From: Promicromonospora umidemergens
Lineage (GTDB): Bacteria; Actinomycetota; Actinomycetes; Actinomycetales; Cellulomonadaceae
Length of the DNA stretch: 64,000 bases
Assembly (NCBI RefSeq): GCF_024171995.1
Contig: NZ_JAMTCT010000007.1
Location: 1 to 64,000 of the forward strand
Direction: 5' to 3'
A program made the translations under genes and the position numbers. This document shows, one piece after another, positions 52,300-61,695 of this stretch; the stretch's first letter is position 1, and each line of letters begins with the position of its first letter. The notes under the pieces were generated by a model. The model was not told the DNA's origin. It saw only the letters and a program-made list of their open reading frames with translations, and searched no databases.

Positions 52300-53895
52300 T
52301 TGAAGACGATCCAACGGTCAGCGAGAACCGGTATCCCCCGGAGACTCACCACGACGGTGATCGCGGCGGCGCTCACCGTCGCGACGATGGCGGCCTGTGC
52401 CACCACCTCGGACACGGGCGCGGCGGGTGGGGCCGCACGACCGGTCGCAGAGGCGGCCGCCACGTCGCGCATCACCTGGGGCGAGTGCCCCGAGCTGGCC
52501 GAGGGCGCCGGTCGCGACCCCCGGCTCACCTGTGGAACGGTGAAGGTTCCGCTCGACTACCAGAATCCCAATGGCGAGCAGATCGAGGTAGCCGTCTCGA
52601 AGCTGCCCGCTAAGAAGTCCCGCGACCGCCGCGGTGTCCTGTTTCTGAACCCGGGCGGCCCGGCGCTGCCCGGCCTGGAGACACCGAGTGACGTGGCACA
52701 GACCCTGCCGCCGTCGGTGCTGGCGGCCTACGACCTGATCGGCTTCGACCCGCGTGGGGTCGCGCACAGCACCCCGCAGAGCTGCGGCTTCGACGACCCG
52801 TCTCTCGCCGGCCTCTTCCCGTACCCGGCCGCGGACGGGTCGATCACCGCGAACGTCGACCACGCCCGCACCGACGCCGAGCTGTGCGCAGCGAACGCCG
52901 GCGAGAAGCTCCGGTACTTCACCACCGCCAACACGGCCCGCGACCTGGACCGCATCCGCGCGGCGCTCGGTGAGAAGAAGATCTCCTACTGGGGTCAGTC
53001 CTACGGTACGTACCTCGGCGTCGTCTACGAGTCACTCTTCCCGAAGCGCGCCGACCGGGTGGTCCTCGAGGGCAACGTCGACCCCACGAAGGTCTGGGCC
53101 AACGCGAAGGACAACTGGGGCAAGGCCATGTCGGAACGCTTCCCCGACGCGGCACGAGTCGCCGCAGCACAGCACGCCACACTCGGGCTGGGCGGCACCG
53201 TCGACGAGGTGACCCAGAACTACCTCGCGCTCGCCGACCGCCTCGACCACACCCCAGCGCCCGTCCCCGGCACCGAACAGGCCCTGACGGGTTCGATGCT
53301 GCGCACCGTCACCTACAGCCTCCTGCTGCAGAACGAGAACCTCCCGATGCTCGCCCAGTTCTGGAAGGCCGCCGCCGGGCTGGCCGACGGCACGCTCACC
53401 GAGGCGGACGGCCAGGTGCTGCAGCAGGTGTTCGCCGCACCGCCGCCGACCCCTGGCGTGCCTGCCGACAACCAGGCCACCATGTTCCTGGCACTGACCT
53501 GTGGTGACGCGCAGTGGCCCGACGACGTCGACGAGTACGCCCGCCGCACAGCCGAGGACCGCGCGGCCTGGCCGCTCACCGCGGGGATGCCCGCCAACAT
53601 CTGGGCGTGCGCGTTCTGGCCGGAGCCGATCGAGGAGCCCGTCCACGTGACCGACAAGGGACCGCGCAACACGCTGATCCTGCAGAACCGCAGGGACAAC
53701 GCCACACCGTGGGAGGACGGCCTCGGGCTGTACGAGGTCCTCGGCAAGCGAGCGGCCTTCGTCGGCGCGGACAACGGCGGGCACTACGTCTACGGCCAGG
53801 GCTCGACGTGCGTGGACGAGGCGACGGTGACGTTCCTGACCACCGGCCGGCTGCCAGGCAAGAAGGTCTACTGCACGGACGTCGCCCCGCAGTGA
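52300..53895 (+). CDS. Secreted S33-family alpha/beta hydrolase (tripeptidyl aminopeptidase type)
   Basis: A 531-residue exported peptidase. TTG 52300 is chosen because GGAGG lies 8 bases upstream; an earlier GTG at 52270 is less likely. The signal peptide (RRLTTTVIAAALTVATMAAC) ends at a possible lipid-modified Cys. Catalytic elements are the oxyanion region FLNPGGPALPG, the nucleophile Ser in YWGQSYGTYLG, the Asp in LILQNRRDNATPWEDG and the His in ADNGGHYVYGQG. A C-terminal four-Cys pattern is typical. It is a paralogue of the enzyme at 10764-12524. Confidence 0.88.
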   Translation: MKTIQRSARTGIPRRLTTTVIAAALTVATMAACATTSDTGAAGGAARPVAEAAATSRITWGECPELAEGAGRDPRLTCGTVKVPLDYQNPNGEQIEVAVSKLPAKKSRDRRGVLFLNPGGPALPGLETPSDVAQTLPPSVLAAYDLIGFDPRGVAHSTPQSCGFDDPSLAGLFPYPAADGSITANVDHARTDAELCAANAGEKLRYFTTANTARDLDRIRAALGEKKISYWGQSYGTYLGVVYESLFPKRADRVVLEGNVDPTKVWANAKDNWGKAMSERFPDAARVAAAQHATLGLGGTVDEVTQNYLALADRLDHTPAPVPGTEQALTGSMLRTVTYSLLLQNENLPMLAQFWKAAAGLADGTLTEADGQVLQQVFAAPPPTPGVPADNQATMFLALTCGDAQWPDDVDEYARRTAEDRAAWPLTAGMPANIWACAFWPEPIEEPVHVTDKGPRNTLILQNRRDNATPWEDGLGLYEVLGKRAAFVGADNGGHYVYGQGSTCVDEATVTFLTTGRLPGKKVYCTDVAPQ

Positions 53896-53929
53896 CGCTG
53901 GTTACTGGCGGCAAGTGTCCGTAGACGGG

Positions 53930-53975
53930 ACTCCTGGTGACTCGGCCGCTGACCAGCCGCCGTTTCACCAGGAGT
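53930..53975 (+). terminator. Hairpin after the S33 peptidase gene
   Basis: ACTCCTGGTGA (53930-53940) pairs perfectly with TCACCAGGAGT (53965-53975) across a 24-nt loop, 35 bp after the stop. Confidence 0.6.
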
Positions 53976-54060
53976 TCCGGTGCCGCGCTGTCGATCCTGA
54001 GCGCAGCTGCGCGTGGTGACCGAGCCAGGCTTCGGGCCGGGCGACGGGTACTCTTCGGCA

Positions 54061-55560
54061 GTGCCAACGAACGCGGGGATCGACCCGGACGAGCTTGCCA
54101 CCACCCTTCGGGTGCTGGGCCGGCTCAAGGACCTCGAACCCAACCATCCCGACGTCCAGACGGTCAAGAGGGCGACCGGTTACATGTGGAAGCTGCTCAA
54201 GAAGTCCCGTAAGGCCGCGGTCCGCGAGGAGATCCAGGCGCACGACCGGAGCGTCATCGAACGGACGGCGACCGGTTCGGCAGCGCGGATCGACGACGAG
54301 ACCGCCGGCATCCCGCTGGTCTCGAACGCGGCGGGGGCGTTCGCCGGGGAGCTACGCACCGCTCGCGCCTGCTACATCTGCAAGGCCGACTACACGCTGG
54401 TCGACTCGTTCTACCACGGGCTGTGCCCCGACTGTTCCGCGAAGAGCCACACGCGGCGCGACCAGCGCACGGACCTGACCGGCCGCCGCGCCCTGCTCAC
54501 CGGGGGCCGCGCGAAGATCGGCATGTACATCGCGTTGCGCCTGCTGCGCGACGGCGCTCACCTCACCATCACCACCCGCTTCCCGAAGGACGCGGTGCGC
54601 CGCTTCTCCGCGATGCCCGACGCCGCCGACTGGCTGCACCGGCTCAAGATCGTCGGGATCGACCTGCGTGATCCCACCCAGGTGATCGCCCTGGCCGACG
54701 ACGTCGCCGCGGCGGGCCCCCTCGACATCCTGGTCAACAACGCCTGCCAGACGGTCCGCCGCTCCCCTGGGTCCTACTCGCAGCTCGTCACGGGCGAGTC
54801 GTCGCCGGTCGCCCCGCTTCCCCACGGGCTGGAAGCACCGGAGATGGTCACGTTCGACCGCATCTCGGAGGCGCACCCTGCTGCGATCGCGGGGGCGCTG
54901 ACCGCCTTGTCGGTCGCCCACCGCGAGGGACAGTCGCAGGACGACGCCGTCGCGATGCACAGCGCGGCGTCTCTGACGGCGCTGGCGCTCCGGGCGGGCT
55001 CGGCCTCCCTGGATGCCCACCTGGCCGGCACGGCCGTCGATGCCGGCGGGCTGCTTCCCGACCTGCAGACGAGCAACTCCTGGACCCAGGTCGTTGACGA
55101 GGTCGCCCCGCTGGAGCTCCTGGAGGTCCAGCTCTGCAACGCGATCGCGCCGTTCCTGCTCATCTCCCGGCTGCGGCCCGCGATGCGGGCCGCGACGTCC
55201 AAGGCGCGACGCGGGTACGTCGTCAACGTCTCGGCGATGGAGGGGCAGTTCTCCCGCCGTTACAAGTCCGCGGGACACCCGCACACCAACATGGCCAAGG
55301 CCGCCCTCAACATGCTGACCCGGACCTCCGCGGCAGAGATGTTCGAGAAGGACCGGATCCTGATGACCGCGGTCGACACCGGGTGGATCACGGACGAGCG
55401 CCCGCACCAGGAGAAGCTGCGGATCGCCGCCGAGGGCTGGCATGCGCCCCTCGACCTGGTCGACGGCGCCGCCCGCGTCTATGACCCGATCGTCCAGGGC
55501 GAGGCCGAGACCGACCTGTACGGCTGCTTCCTCAAGGACTACGAGCCGTCGCCCTGGTAG
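54061..55560 (+). CDS. Short-chain dehydrogenase/reductase with N-terminal zinc ribbon
   Basis: A 499-residue protein with two parts. Residues about 1-140 carry a helical segment (DELATTLRVLGRLKDLEPNH) and a four-Cys zinc ribbon (CYIC ... CPDC, followed by AKSHTRRD). The Rossmann domain follows: nucleotide loop RRALLTGGRAKIGMYIALRL, VGIDLRDPTQ, ILVNNACQTVRR, YVVNVSAMEGQFSR with the active-site Tyr/Lys equivalent in YKSAGHPHTNMAKAALNML. A long insertion separates the strands. Family members of this size are found scattered in bacteria with unknown substrate. GTG 54061 is chosen; GTG 54013 is possible. Confidence 0.8.
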   Translation: MPTNAGIDPDELATTLRVLGRLKDLEPNHPDVQTVKRATGYMWKLLKKSRKAAVREEIQAHDRSVIERTATGSAARIDDETAGIPLVSNAAGAFAGELRTARACYICKADYTLVDSFYHGLCPDCSAKSHTRRDQRTDLTGRRALLTGGRAKIGMYIALRLLRDGAHLTITTRFPKDAVRRFSAMPDAADWLHRLKIVGIDLRDPTQVIALADDVAAAGPLDILVNNACQTVRRSPGSYSQLVTGESSPVAPLPHGLEAPEMVTFDRISEAHPAAIAGALTALSVAHREGQSQDDAVAMHSAASLTALALRAGSASLDAHLAGTAVDAGGLLPDLQTSNSWTQVVDEVAPLELLEVQLCNAIAPFLLISRLRPAMRAATSKARRGYVVNVSAMEGQFSRRYKSAGHPHTNMAKAALNMLTRTSAAEMFEKDRILMTAVDTGWITDERPHQEKLRIAAEGWHAPLDLVDGAARVYDPIVQGEAETDLYGCFLKDYEPSPW

Positions 55561-55701
55561 TACTGAACACCTCTTTCGCCCGGCCATCGGGCCGCTATCC
55601 TGGCGTGCACGTCCCGCTCGCGGCCGGCGCCAGGTGATGTGGGACGACGATCTCGGAGAGCGTCCATGTCGGTCCACGTCAAGCGCCATCGGAGGCCCGC
55701 T

Positions 55702-56160
55702 ATGACTGATACACCTGACGACACCGCGCCGAGCGTCAACCTGCAGCCCGGTATCCCCGCCCCGGAGAGTGGGACATACGTGTGCGGCTACTGCGGCCCT
55801 GCCGGCCTCGCGGAACTCTTGGTTCTGCCGATGCAAGCCATGCGCGCGGGATCGCCGGGAGCAGGCAACGTGAACATCAGCGGGCCTCTGTCCGGGCGGA
55901 TGTCCGTCTACACCATCGCTGCCGCTACCAGGCTACCGAAGTGCCCTACCTGCGGCCCTGCGACCGGCTGGGACCTGCTCGTCGGCGCGATCGACGAGTA
56001 TCTACAGAGTCGCTCCGAGGCCCGAGCGCGCGTGTTCGAGGGTCTCGGTATCGCCGGCCGCGTAGGCCGCCCGCGGGTCTCGCTCGATGGAGTGAAGGTC
56101 ATCACCGCAGAGCTTCCGCGAACACGCCGGTCGAGCTGGCTGCCCTGGCGGCGACGGTAG
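55702..56160 (+). CDS. Small CxxC zinc-binding hypothetical protein
   Basis: A 152-residue protein that I cannot assign. Two CxxC pairs, YVCGYCGPAG and LPKCPTCGPATG, are spaced about 55 residues apart and would form one zinc site. The C-terminus is basic (RTRRSSWLPWRRR). ATG 55702 has GGAGG six bases upstream. It precedes another Cys-rich unknown gene by 45 bp in the same direction, suggesting a two-gene unit. Confidence 0.65.
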   Translation: MTDTPDDTAPSVNLQPGIPAPESGTYVCGYCGPAGLAELLVLPMQAMRAGSPGAGNVNISGPLSGRMSVYTIAAATRLPKCPTCGPATGWDLLVGAIDEYLQSRSEARARVFEGLGIAGRVGRPRVSLDGVKVITAELPRTRRSSWLPWRRR

Positions 56161-56205
56161 CCACCCGACACGTCAGACCATCAGCACCGATCCGAGGACG
56201 GCGAT

Positions 56206-57333
56206 GTGATGTTTCGACGGAAGCGCGGACGCGACAAGACGTCGGCGAACGTGCGGCTGGTGGGGCGCGACGAGCGGGAGCGGGCCACCTACATCATCTA
56301 CAGTGCGGCCCGCTTGGCCGCTGCGCTCGACTTCCTGCGGCAGACTCCGGTGACGGAAGAGTTCGTCTATCTCATCGTCGAGACGCCACAGGGAAATATC
56401 GGGCGCGATCTCGTCTACATCTTCGACGAGAGCGATGGAACGCCCCTGGCCCTTGCGCCGCGGCCGGCAAGCTCGGACCCCACACCGTCAGAGACGCATT
56501 GTGCCTGGTGCGGCCACTTCGTCGTCCCCGTCGAGCTTCCCAGGCTCAGATTTCATGAGGTTGTGAGCAGTGTGGCGACGCATGTGCTGGTGGAGGGACC
56601 GCTGTACAAGCGCGGTCACGGGTTCTCGTGCGAGCACTGCGGATTCCTGCAGTGCGCGGTGTGCAGCGGGATGACGAACGACGACGCTGATCCGCCGATG
56701 CCGACATGCCGGTCCTGCGGGCGCGAGCTGCGCTTCCACATGGAGGATGTCCCGCTCCACGAGCTGCGCGAGTCGAGCCGCCTTGGACCGAACGGCGAGA
56801 TCGTTCTGTTTCCTGACGATCCTCTCGGTGACGAGACCTGGGGGCTGCTGCCCCTCAAAGTGCCGTGGACCGTCGACGTCGAGGCGTTCCTGGCTCAGCC
56901 GACGCTGCCGTACCTCTGGCCCGGAGACGACAGGTACGAAAGCTTGGTTGCCGACTGGGGTGCGGACGCCCGGCGCATGCTTCGGGCGAGCTGGATCAAC
57001 GTCTACCTGCACCACCCGAATCCAGATGTCGTGTCCGAATGCCTTCGGGTCGCTCGTCCCGACTCGGTGTACAACATGACCGCTCTGGCTGACCTCCTGG
57101 CATCGCCCACAGCCGAGCAGAGCCTGAAGACGGCGGCCTCGGTCGCGCTGTGGGCGCTCGACAGCGAGCCCAAGGTCCGCATGGTTCTCAACCTGCTGCT
57201 GTCGCGAGGGCTGATCGCCTCTGACTACTCCCCGCAAGCGGTCCACCAGGCTCTCGCGGAGCTATGGGCAACGTGTCCCGCGGAGAAGGCCCGATGGTTC
57301 GAAGAGCAGCTGGACGACGGGGAGGACGACTGA
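56206..57333 (+). CDS. CxxC-rich hypothetical protein with C-terminal helical-repeat region
   Basis: A 375-residue protein of unknown function. The N-terminal 95 residues (RERATYIIYSAARLAAALDF, FVYLIVETPQGNIGRDLVYI) look like a small alpha/beta domain. Next come three cysteine pairs (HCAWCGHF, CEHCGFLQCAVC, CRSCGREL), probably two zinc sites. The last 150 residues are helical with HEAT-like spacing (ADLLASPTAEQSLKTAASVA). It ends 6 bp from the convergent CHAT gene. ATG 56206 lies in tandem ATGATG. Confidence 0.6.
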   Translation: MMFRRKRGRDKTSANVRLVGRDERERATYIIYSAARLAAALDFLRQTPVTEEFVYLIVETPQGNIGRDLVYIFDESDGTPLALAPRPASSDPTPSETHCAWCGHFVVPVELPRLRFHEVVSSVATHVLVEGPLYKRGHGFSCEHCGFLQCAVCSGMTNDDADPPMPTCRSCGRELRFHMEDVPLHELRESSRLGPNGEIVLFPDDPLGDETWGLLPLKVPWTVDVEAFLAQPTLPYLWPGDDRYESLVADWGADARRMLRASWINVYLHHPNPDVVSECLRVARPDSVYNMTALADLLASPTAEQSLKTAASVALWALDSEPKVRMVLNLLLSRGLIASDYSPQAVHQALAELWATCPAEKARWFEEQLDDGEDD

Positions 57334-57339
57334 CCTACG

Positions 57340-60300
57340 TCACGCGCCCACGTGGATGAAGGGAGCCCAGAGGAAGGGATGGCGCCTCCGGCGAGCGGAA
57401 CCAGGTCGGTCCTCGCCGTCACGAACGGCCCGGACAGCGCGGTGCAGTACGTGAGCGGTGTGACCTAGGTCCAGCTCCCGGTCCGAACCGCCGAGACGGG
57501 AGTAGAACGTCTCCGCCACGACGACCGAGGTCCGGTCGTCCGTCTCCCAGAGCGTGCTCACGACGTGGTTGAACCCCGCGACCTGGAATGCCGACGCAAG
57601 GTGGATGGACTCGTCACCGAGCCCGAAGCTGAGCGGCGATCCGGTGTTGCACGCCGACAGGTAGGCGAGCTGGGCCCGAGCCAGCGTCACCGCGCTGAGG
57701 CTGGAGACGGTGAACGGGTTGGCCTCGTGATCCGCCAGCAGAAGGCGGCTCTGCGAGGGGTCGCTCAGGTCGTATTCGCCGTGACCGGCGAAGTGCAGGA
57801 TCTCGTGGTGCGGCATCCTCGTCCTGACCTCGTCATACACCGCTGGCAGGGGGCCGTACGCGCCCCCCGCATCGCCCTCGAGGACTGTCGCGTCGGGAAA
57901 GTAGCGGCGGAACGCCGCGATCTCTCCTGCCACGTACGGCAGGCGGCCGTCGTCGAGCAGCCCGGGCGTTGCCGGCATGGCGATCCCGAGCGCACGCGGC
58001 GTGGAGAGCGCCGCCGTGTGCCCGGCCCTTCGGCGGGTGTGGAGGAGCAGCCGAACGGACGGCGCGTAGGAGGAGACGACGCAGTCGATCACTGCCTCAG
58101 GAGCCTGAGGACCCTTCCCGGCGTCGGGCATCGCGTGGTAGCCGGCGGCGTGGATGGGAAACACGCTCAGCGCGCCGCACGGAATCCAGTAGACGCGGGG
58201 CCAGTCCGCAGGATCAGGCGGGGGCTGTTGCAACAGACCCAACGCGTCCAGGACAGGTCTGGTCAGGGAGTCCCAGAGCCACTCGAGCACCTGGGTGAAG
58301 GTCCGGGCCGCCGCGCGGCGCCCTTCGGAGTCCTCATCAAGATAGATGGCATCTCGCGCCTGTTGGAAGGCGTCGAACCGCTCACCCACGACGTCCATAT
58401 CGAGGTTGTCGAGGGCGGTCGCGATGACACGAGTGGGGGTGATCAGGAGCGCGTGGCATCCGTACTCGCTGATGGTGAGCACCACGACCGGGCCTTGCTG
58501 TGCGGCGTCAAGCAGCTCTTCCGGGGCAGGTTGCCGCCCGAACGCTTCGAATCCCTGAATCGCCCGGATGCGACTCAGCAGGGTCTCGAACTCCACCGCG
58601 AGCCTCGGTCTTTCGCGGACCAGACTCCGATCGACAGCCGGCATCTCTTGCCGCCTCGTAGCGCTCGACGAAAAGTGGGCGGCGTCGAGAGGCTGGTCGA
58701 GAAGATCCCGCAGCTCCACGAACCGCGCGGCAAGGTCCGGGTGGCTCGCACGCAGAGAGGACAGATCGTCCCGGCCCTCCAGACTCTGGCCGATCAGTAC
58801 CGCTCGGCCGACCTCCAGGAGGCTCAGTGCGCGGAGGGGCCGCTCTCGCTCGGGATACCTTTCATCGGCCAGGACGAGCGAGGCCGCTTCCGCGGCGAGA
58901 GTTCCGATGCCCCTGAGCTCCCGTTGCCGATCGTCGCGGGTGAGCCGGCGCGGACTGATCGCCGGCAACATCTGCACGGCCGCAACCATCAGGTCGACCG
59001 CGCGGTGCGGGGCAGAAGACGTGAGCAGCCCTGCTGCGTCCTGAGCGGCCAGGATCCTGTGCCGGGCCGGGGCGCCTTCCGAGTGCCACGCGCGAAGCGC
59101 TGCATCGACGGCGGCGTCCCGGTCCACCGTGGGATCGGCCGCGAGAAGGCTACGCCGCGAGTAGGCGCGCCCGAGATTGAGAAGGAACTTTGCCCGCTCG
59201 GGATGGTGCTCGTCGACCAGCTCCATGCAGCGTCGGCCATGAGTGATCGCCTCGTCGAGGTCGGCCGGCTCATGAACGACGTCGAACCGCTGGACAGAGG
59301 CCCACGCCAGGTTCGCGAGAAACCCCGCCTGCTGTTCGTGCGAGGTCAGGCCGATGGCGAGAGCTGTCCGGGTGACGGAGATCGACTCGTCGAGATCGGC
59401 CAGGAGATGATCGCGGTCGAACCGTGCCGACAGCACGGCTCCCAGGTTCGCCAGGCACATCGCCCGGTCCGTCGCGTGCCGAGCGTTCGCCACTGCCGCT
59501 CGGTTCAACGTGATCGACTCGTCCAGGTCTGATGCGTGCGCCGTGTGCATGAAGCGTTCCCAGAGATACACACCAAGGGATGACAGGTCGGTGGGCTGTG
59601 CTCTCCCGTCGTTCCCGGATCGGCCGAGCACCGTGCGGCGTTGGTCGATCGCCGCGTCCAGGTCGGAGAGCGCGCGGGCATGGCGGAACCGGTGATAGAG
59701 CAGCTCCGAGAGCAACCTTGTCTGCTCCACCGACATGGCGGAGGAAGTGTCGGGCATCTCGCTTGCCAGCCAACCCTCGGCGATGGCTTCGTCAAGATGG
59801 GAGATGGATGCGTTCCACCTGTATCGCGAGAAGAGCGCAAGCATGAGCAGCAGCGCGCCGGGCTTCGAACCATCGGGTGCCGGGTTCGCCGCTGTCACGT
59901 GGGCGCCGGCGAGAGCGACCGCCTCCTCGATGGCTTCCGGACCGCTGGTCAGTTCCGACCGTGCGATGAGCGCCTCGATGAGATGCGCCAGATGCGACTC
60001 CCGGAGCGGATGCTCCACGGGAACCATGTCGCATGCTGCCCGGGCATGCTCGATCGCCTCGTCCAGGTCCTCGGGCGCACGCGCTCGTCCGGATCGCGCT
60101 ACGAGCGCTCGTGCCAGCATGCTCAGGCACTTCGACTGATCCCTGCCGTCTCGCGGCCGTGCGTTCACCGCTCGTCGTGCGTAGCCGACGGCGCTCTCCA
60201 ACGCCTCGGGAGTACCCCGCGCCTCGAACAGCTCGCAGAACGCTCCGGCAAGATTGTGCAGGGACCCCTTGCGCGAGCTCCCGGGAGGCCTGAGAGCAAG

Positions 60301-60891
60301 CGACGTCCGGTGGAGGCTGATCGCATCCTCCAGATCTGTGATCGAGCCGTAGAGGTCGTACCGCGCTTCGATCGCGACCGCCAGGTTGTTCAGCGCTGAC
60401 GTTCCGTCCGAATTCTCGTGAGGAGGCAGCGCGATCGCCGACCGCCCGAGGCTGATCGACCGCTCCAGCTCCGCCGGGTCACCGAGCAGCTCGTACCGAT
60501 GATGGTGGAGCACGGCCACGATCGTCAGGTAGTCCGGGTGGCGCGGCTCGAGCTCGATGAGCTCGGCCCCCACGCGCATCGCCTCGTCGAGATCGTCGGT
60601 GCCTCCCACCGCTTCAAGGCGAGCATGCAGGCAGCACAGCAGGTGATACAGGTCCTCCGAGCGTTCGGGGCTGTTCGGGCCAAGCGATGAGACAGCAGCC
60701 CGAGAGGAGGTGATGGCACGGTCGAGCTCGGCCTGGTCGCCTGTCTGCACCCAGCGGTCCCAGGCCGCATGTGCTTGCGCGCTCCAGCGCTCCGCCTCGC
60801 CTGTCGCGCGCATGTGGTCGCGCTCAGCTCGGCTGCTGGTCCGGACGGTCCGAACGCCTTGGTCGGCGCGGTTCGAAGCCGGCGAGCTCAT
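57340..60891 (-). CDS. CHAT-domain protein (caspase-like protease) with long helical repeats
   Basis: A 1183-residue protein. Residues about 30-700 are tetratricopeptide-type repeats, recognisable by recurring DLDEAI-type helices (ELDRAITSSRAAVSSLG, DLEDAISLHRTSLALRP, DLDESITLNRAAVANARH). The last 350 residues are a CHAT domain. The catalytic pair is His1037 in EILHFAGHGEYDLS and Cys1081 in LAYLSACNTGSP, with the end motif FQVAGFNHVVSTLWETDDRT. CHAT proteases are caspase relatives used in cell-death and defence signalling. An alternative start at ATG 60813 (MRATGEAERW) would avoid overlap with the small upstream gene. It is last in an operon with a membrane protein. Confidence 0.9.
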   Translation of the reverse strand: MSSPASNRADQGVRTVRTSSRAERDHMRATGEAERWSAQAHAAWDRWVQTGDQAELDRAITSSRAAVSSLGPNSPERSEDLYHLLCCLHARLEAVGGTDDLDEAMRVGAELIELEPRHPDYLTIVAVLHHHRYELLGDPAELERSISLGRSAIALPPHENSDGTSALNNLAVAIEARYDLYGSITDLEDAISLHRTSLALRPPGSSRKGSLHNLAGAFCELFEARGTPEALESAVGYARRAVNARPRDGRDQSKCLSMLARALVARSGRARAPEDLDEAIEHARAACDMVPVEHPLRESHLAHLIEALIARSELTSGPEAIEEAVALAGAHVTAANPAPDGSKPGALLLMLALFSRYRWNASISHLDEAIAEGWLASEMPDTSSAMSVEQTRLLSELLYHRFRHARALSDLDAAIDQRRTVLGRSGNDGRAQPTDLSSLGVYLWERFMHTAHASDLDESITLNRAAVANARHATDRAMCLANLGAVLSARFDRDHLLADLDESISVTRTALAIGLTSHEQQAGFLANLAWASVQRFDVVHEPADLDEAITHGRRCMELVDEHHPERAKFLLNLGRAYSRRSLLAADPTVDRDAAVDAALRAWHSEGAPARHRILAAQDAAGLLTSSAPHRAVDLMVAAVQMLPAISPRRLTRDDRQRELRGIGTLAAEAASLVLADERYPERERPLRALSLLEVGRAVLIGQSLEGRDDLSSLRASHPDLAARFVELRDLLDQPLDAAHFSSSATRRQEMPAVDRSLVRERPRLAVEFETLLSRIRAIQGFEAFGRQPAPEELLDAAQQGPVVVLTISEYGCHALLITPTRVIATALDNLDMDVVGERFDAFQQARDAIYLDEDSEGRRAAARTFTQVLEWLWDSLTRPVLDALGLLQQPPPDPADWPRVYWIPCGALSVFPIHAAGYHAMPDAGKGPQAPEAVIDCVVSSYAPSVRLLLHTRRRAGHTAALSTPRALGIAMPATPGLLDDGRLPYVAGEIAAFRRYFPDATVLEGDAGGAYGPLPAVYDEVRTRMPHHEILHFAGHGEYDLSDPSQSRLLLADHEANPFTVSSLSAVTLARAQLAYLSACNTGSPLSFGLGDESIHLASAFQVAGFNHVVSTLWETDDRTSVVVAETFYSRLGGSDRELDLGHTAHVLHRAVRAVRDGEDRPGSARRRRHPFLWAPFIHVGA

Positions 60892-61024
60892 CGTCGGCGA
60901 ACGTATCGACGAGGTCCCCCGACACGATTGCCGCCCGTGTTCCGCTCTGCCCTGACTCGCTCGCGCCGGCCGGGCGCCGGGCCGGCTCGGAGCCGTCGGG
61001 CGCCTGCTCGTCCATCTCAGTCAT
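60824..61024 (-). CDS. Small acidic 66-residue protein between membrane and CHAT genes
   Basis: ATG 61024 starts 5 bp after the membrane-protein stop and reads MTEMDEQAPDGSEPARRPAG, then an acidic-hydrophobic stretch (IVSGDLVDTFADDELAGFEP) and a basic Arg/Pro tail. Third-position G/C in the part not shared with the CHAT frame is high (about 80 percent by hand count), as expected for a gene here. It overlaps the longer CHAT frame by 68 bp but clears the ATG at 60813 by 10 bp. It could be a regulator or a cleavage target of the protease; both are guesses. It may instead be chance coding. Confidence 0.45.
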   Translation of the reverse strand: MTEMDEQAPDGSEPARRPAGASESGQSGTRAAIVSGDLVDTFADDELAGFEPRRPRRSDRPDQQPS

Positions 61025-61029
61025 ATCCG

Positions 61030-61503
61030 CTAATTGTGTACCAGGATCGCTGAGATCATCAGCACGACACCAAGTCCCAGCGCCCCGGCTGACGCTGCCC
61101 AAAGGCGTCCCTTCCGTACATGTCTGGGCACGTTCGCCTCAAAGGCCTTGACCCTGGTGGCACTGAGCGCCGCGAGCGCCGCCGTCCGCGTGGCCGTGGC
61201 GTACTTGTTGAACCACGGCCGTGGAGTGGGAGCGTCCTGATAGGAGGCCACGGCGTTCGCCGCGATGCTCAGACCCCCTGCGGCGGCGTAGCTGACATAT
61301 GCCAGTCCCGCGAGAACCGAGTCGACCTCGCGGGTCGACAGGAACGACGCGGCCGCGATGGCAAGACCCGTGAGTGCCGTCGCCTTCGTCTCGATCTTCG
61401 ACATGGACTCGGCCTGCCGCGCCAGACGACCTGCAAGCTCGGTATTGATGAGCTCCAACGTATCGGCCTGCATCTCAGGCTCGTCGGGAGAGACATCTGC
61501 CAC
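61030..61503 (-). CDS. Small three-helix membrane protein (SLATT/Pycsar-effector-like layout)
   Basis: A 157-residue protein. An N-terminal amphipathic helix (TLELINTELAGRLARQAESM) with SKIETKATALTG leads into two close membrane helices (about residues 41-56 and 63-86). A soluble helical linker (RPWFNKYATATRTAALAALS) follows, then a third helix near the C-terminus (132-154). Two-helix proteins with an amphipathic start and a D/E-x-KA-type motif are known as membrane effectors in nucleotide-signal defence systems; assignment here is by layout only. It is the first gene of the operon with the CHAT protease. Confidence 0.65.
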   Translation of the reverse strand: MADVSPDEPEMQADTLELINTELAGRLARQAESMSKIETKATALTGLAIAAASFLSTREVDSVLAGLAYVSYAAAGGLSIAANAVASYQDAPTPRPWFNKYATATRTAALAALSATRVKAFEANVPRHVRKGRLWAASAGALGLGVVLMISAILVHN

Positions 61504-61662
61504 GATCGACCACTTCCTCTCTTGGGCACGGGCTGCTCTTCGGCTATGAGCCCACGCGAAGGTACCGCCACCTGGTGTCCGTGCACATACTCCGGGGTCG
61601 AGATGGTCCGGGTGCGCCGAGCCGGCGCCGACGGTCGCACGGGCCTGCCATCACACAGCAGA

Positions 61663-61695
61663 ACGGCCCCGCGGACACGATGTCCGCGGGGCCGT
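61663..61695. terminator. Strong orphan hairpin
   Basis: A perfect 15-bp inverted repeat (ACGGCCCCGCGGACA/TGTCCGCGGGGCCGT) with a 3-nt loop, not directly downstream of any gene seen. It may mark the end of a gene that has been lost. Confidence 0.6.

Noticed and set aside
57565-59532. 655-codon plus-strand open frame inside the CHAT gene
   Set aside because: The sense strand shows repeats and a catalytic CHAT domain; the frame is a shadow.
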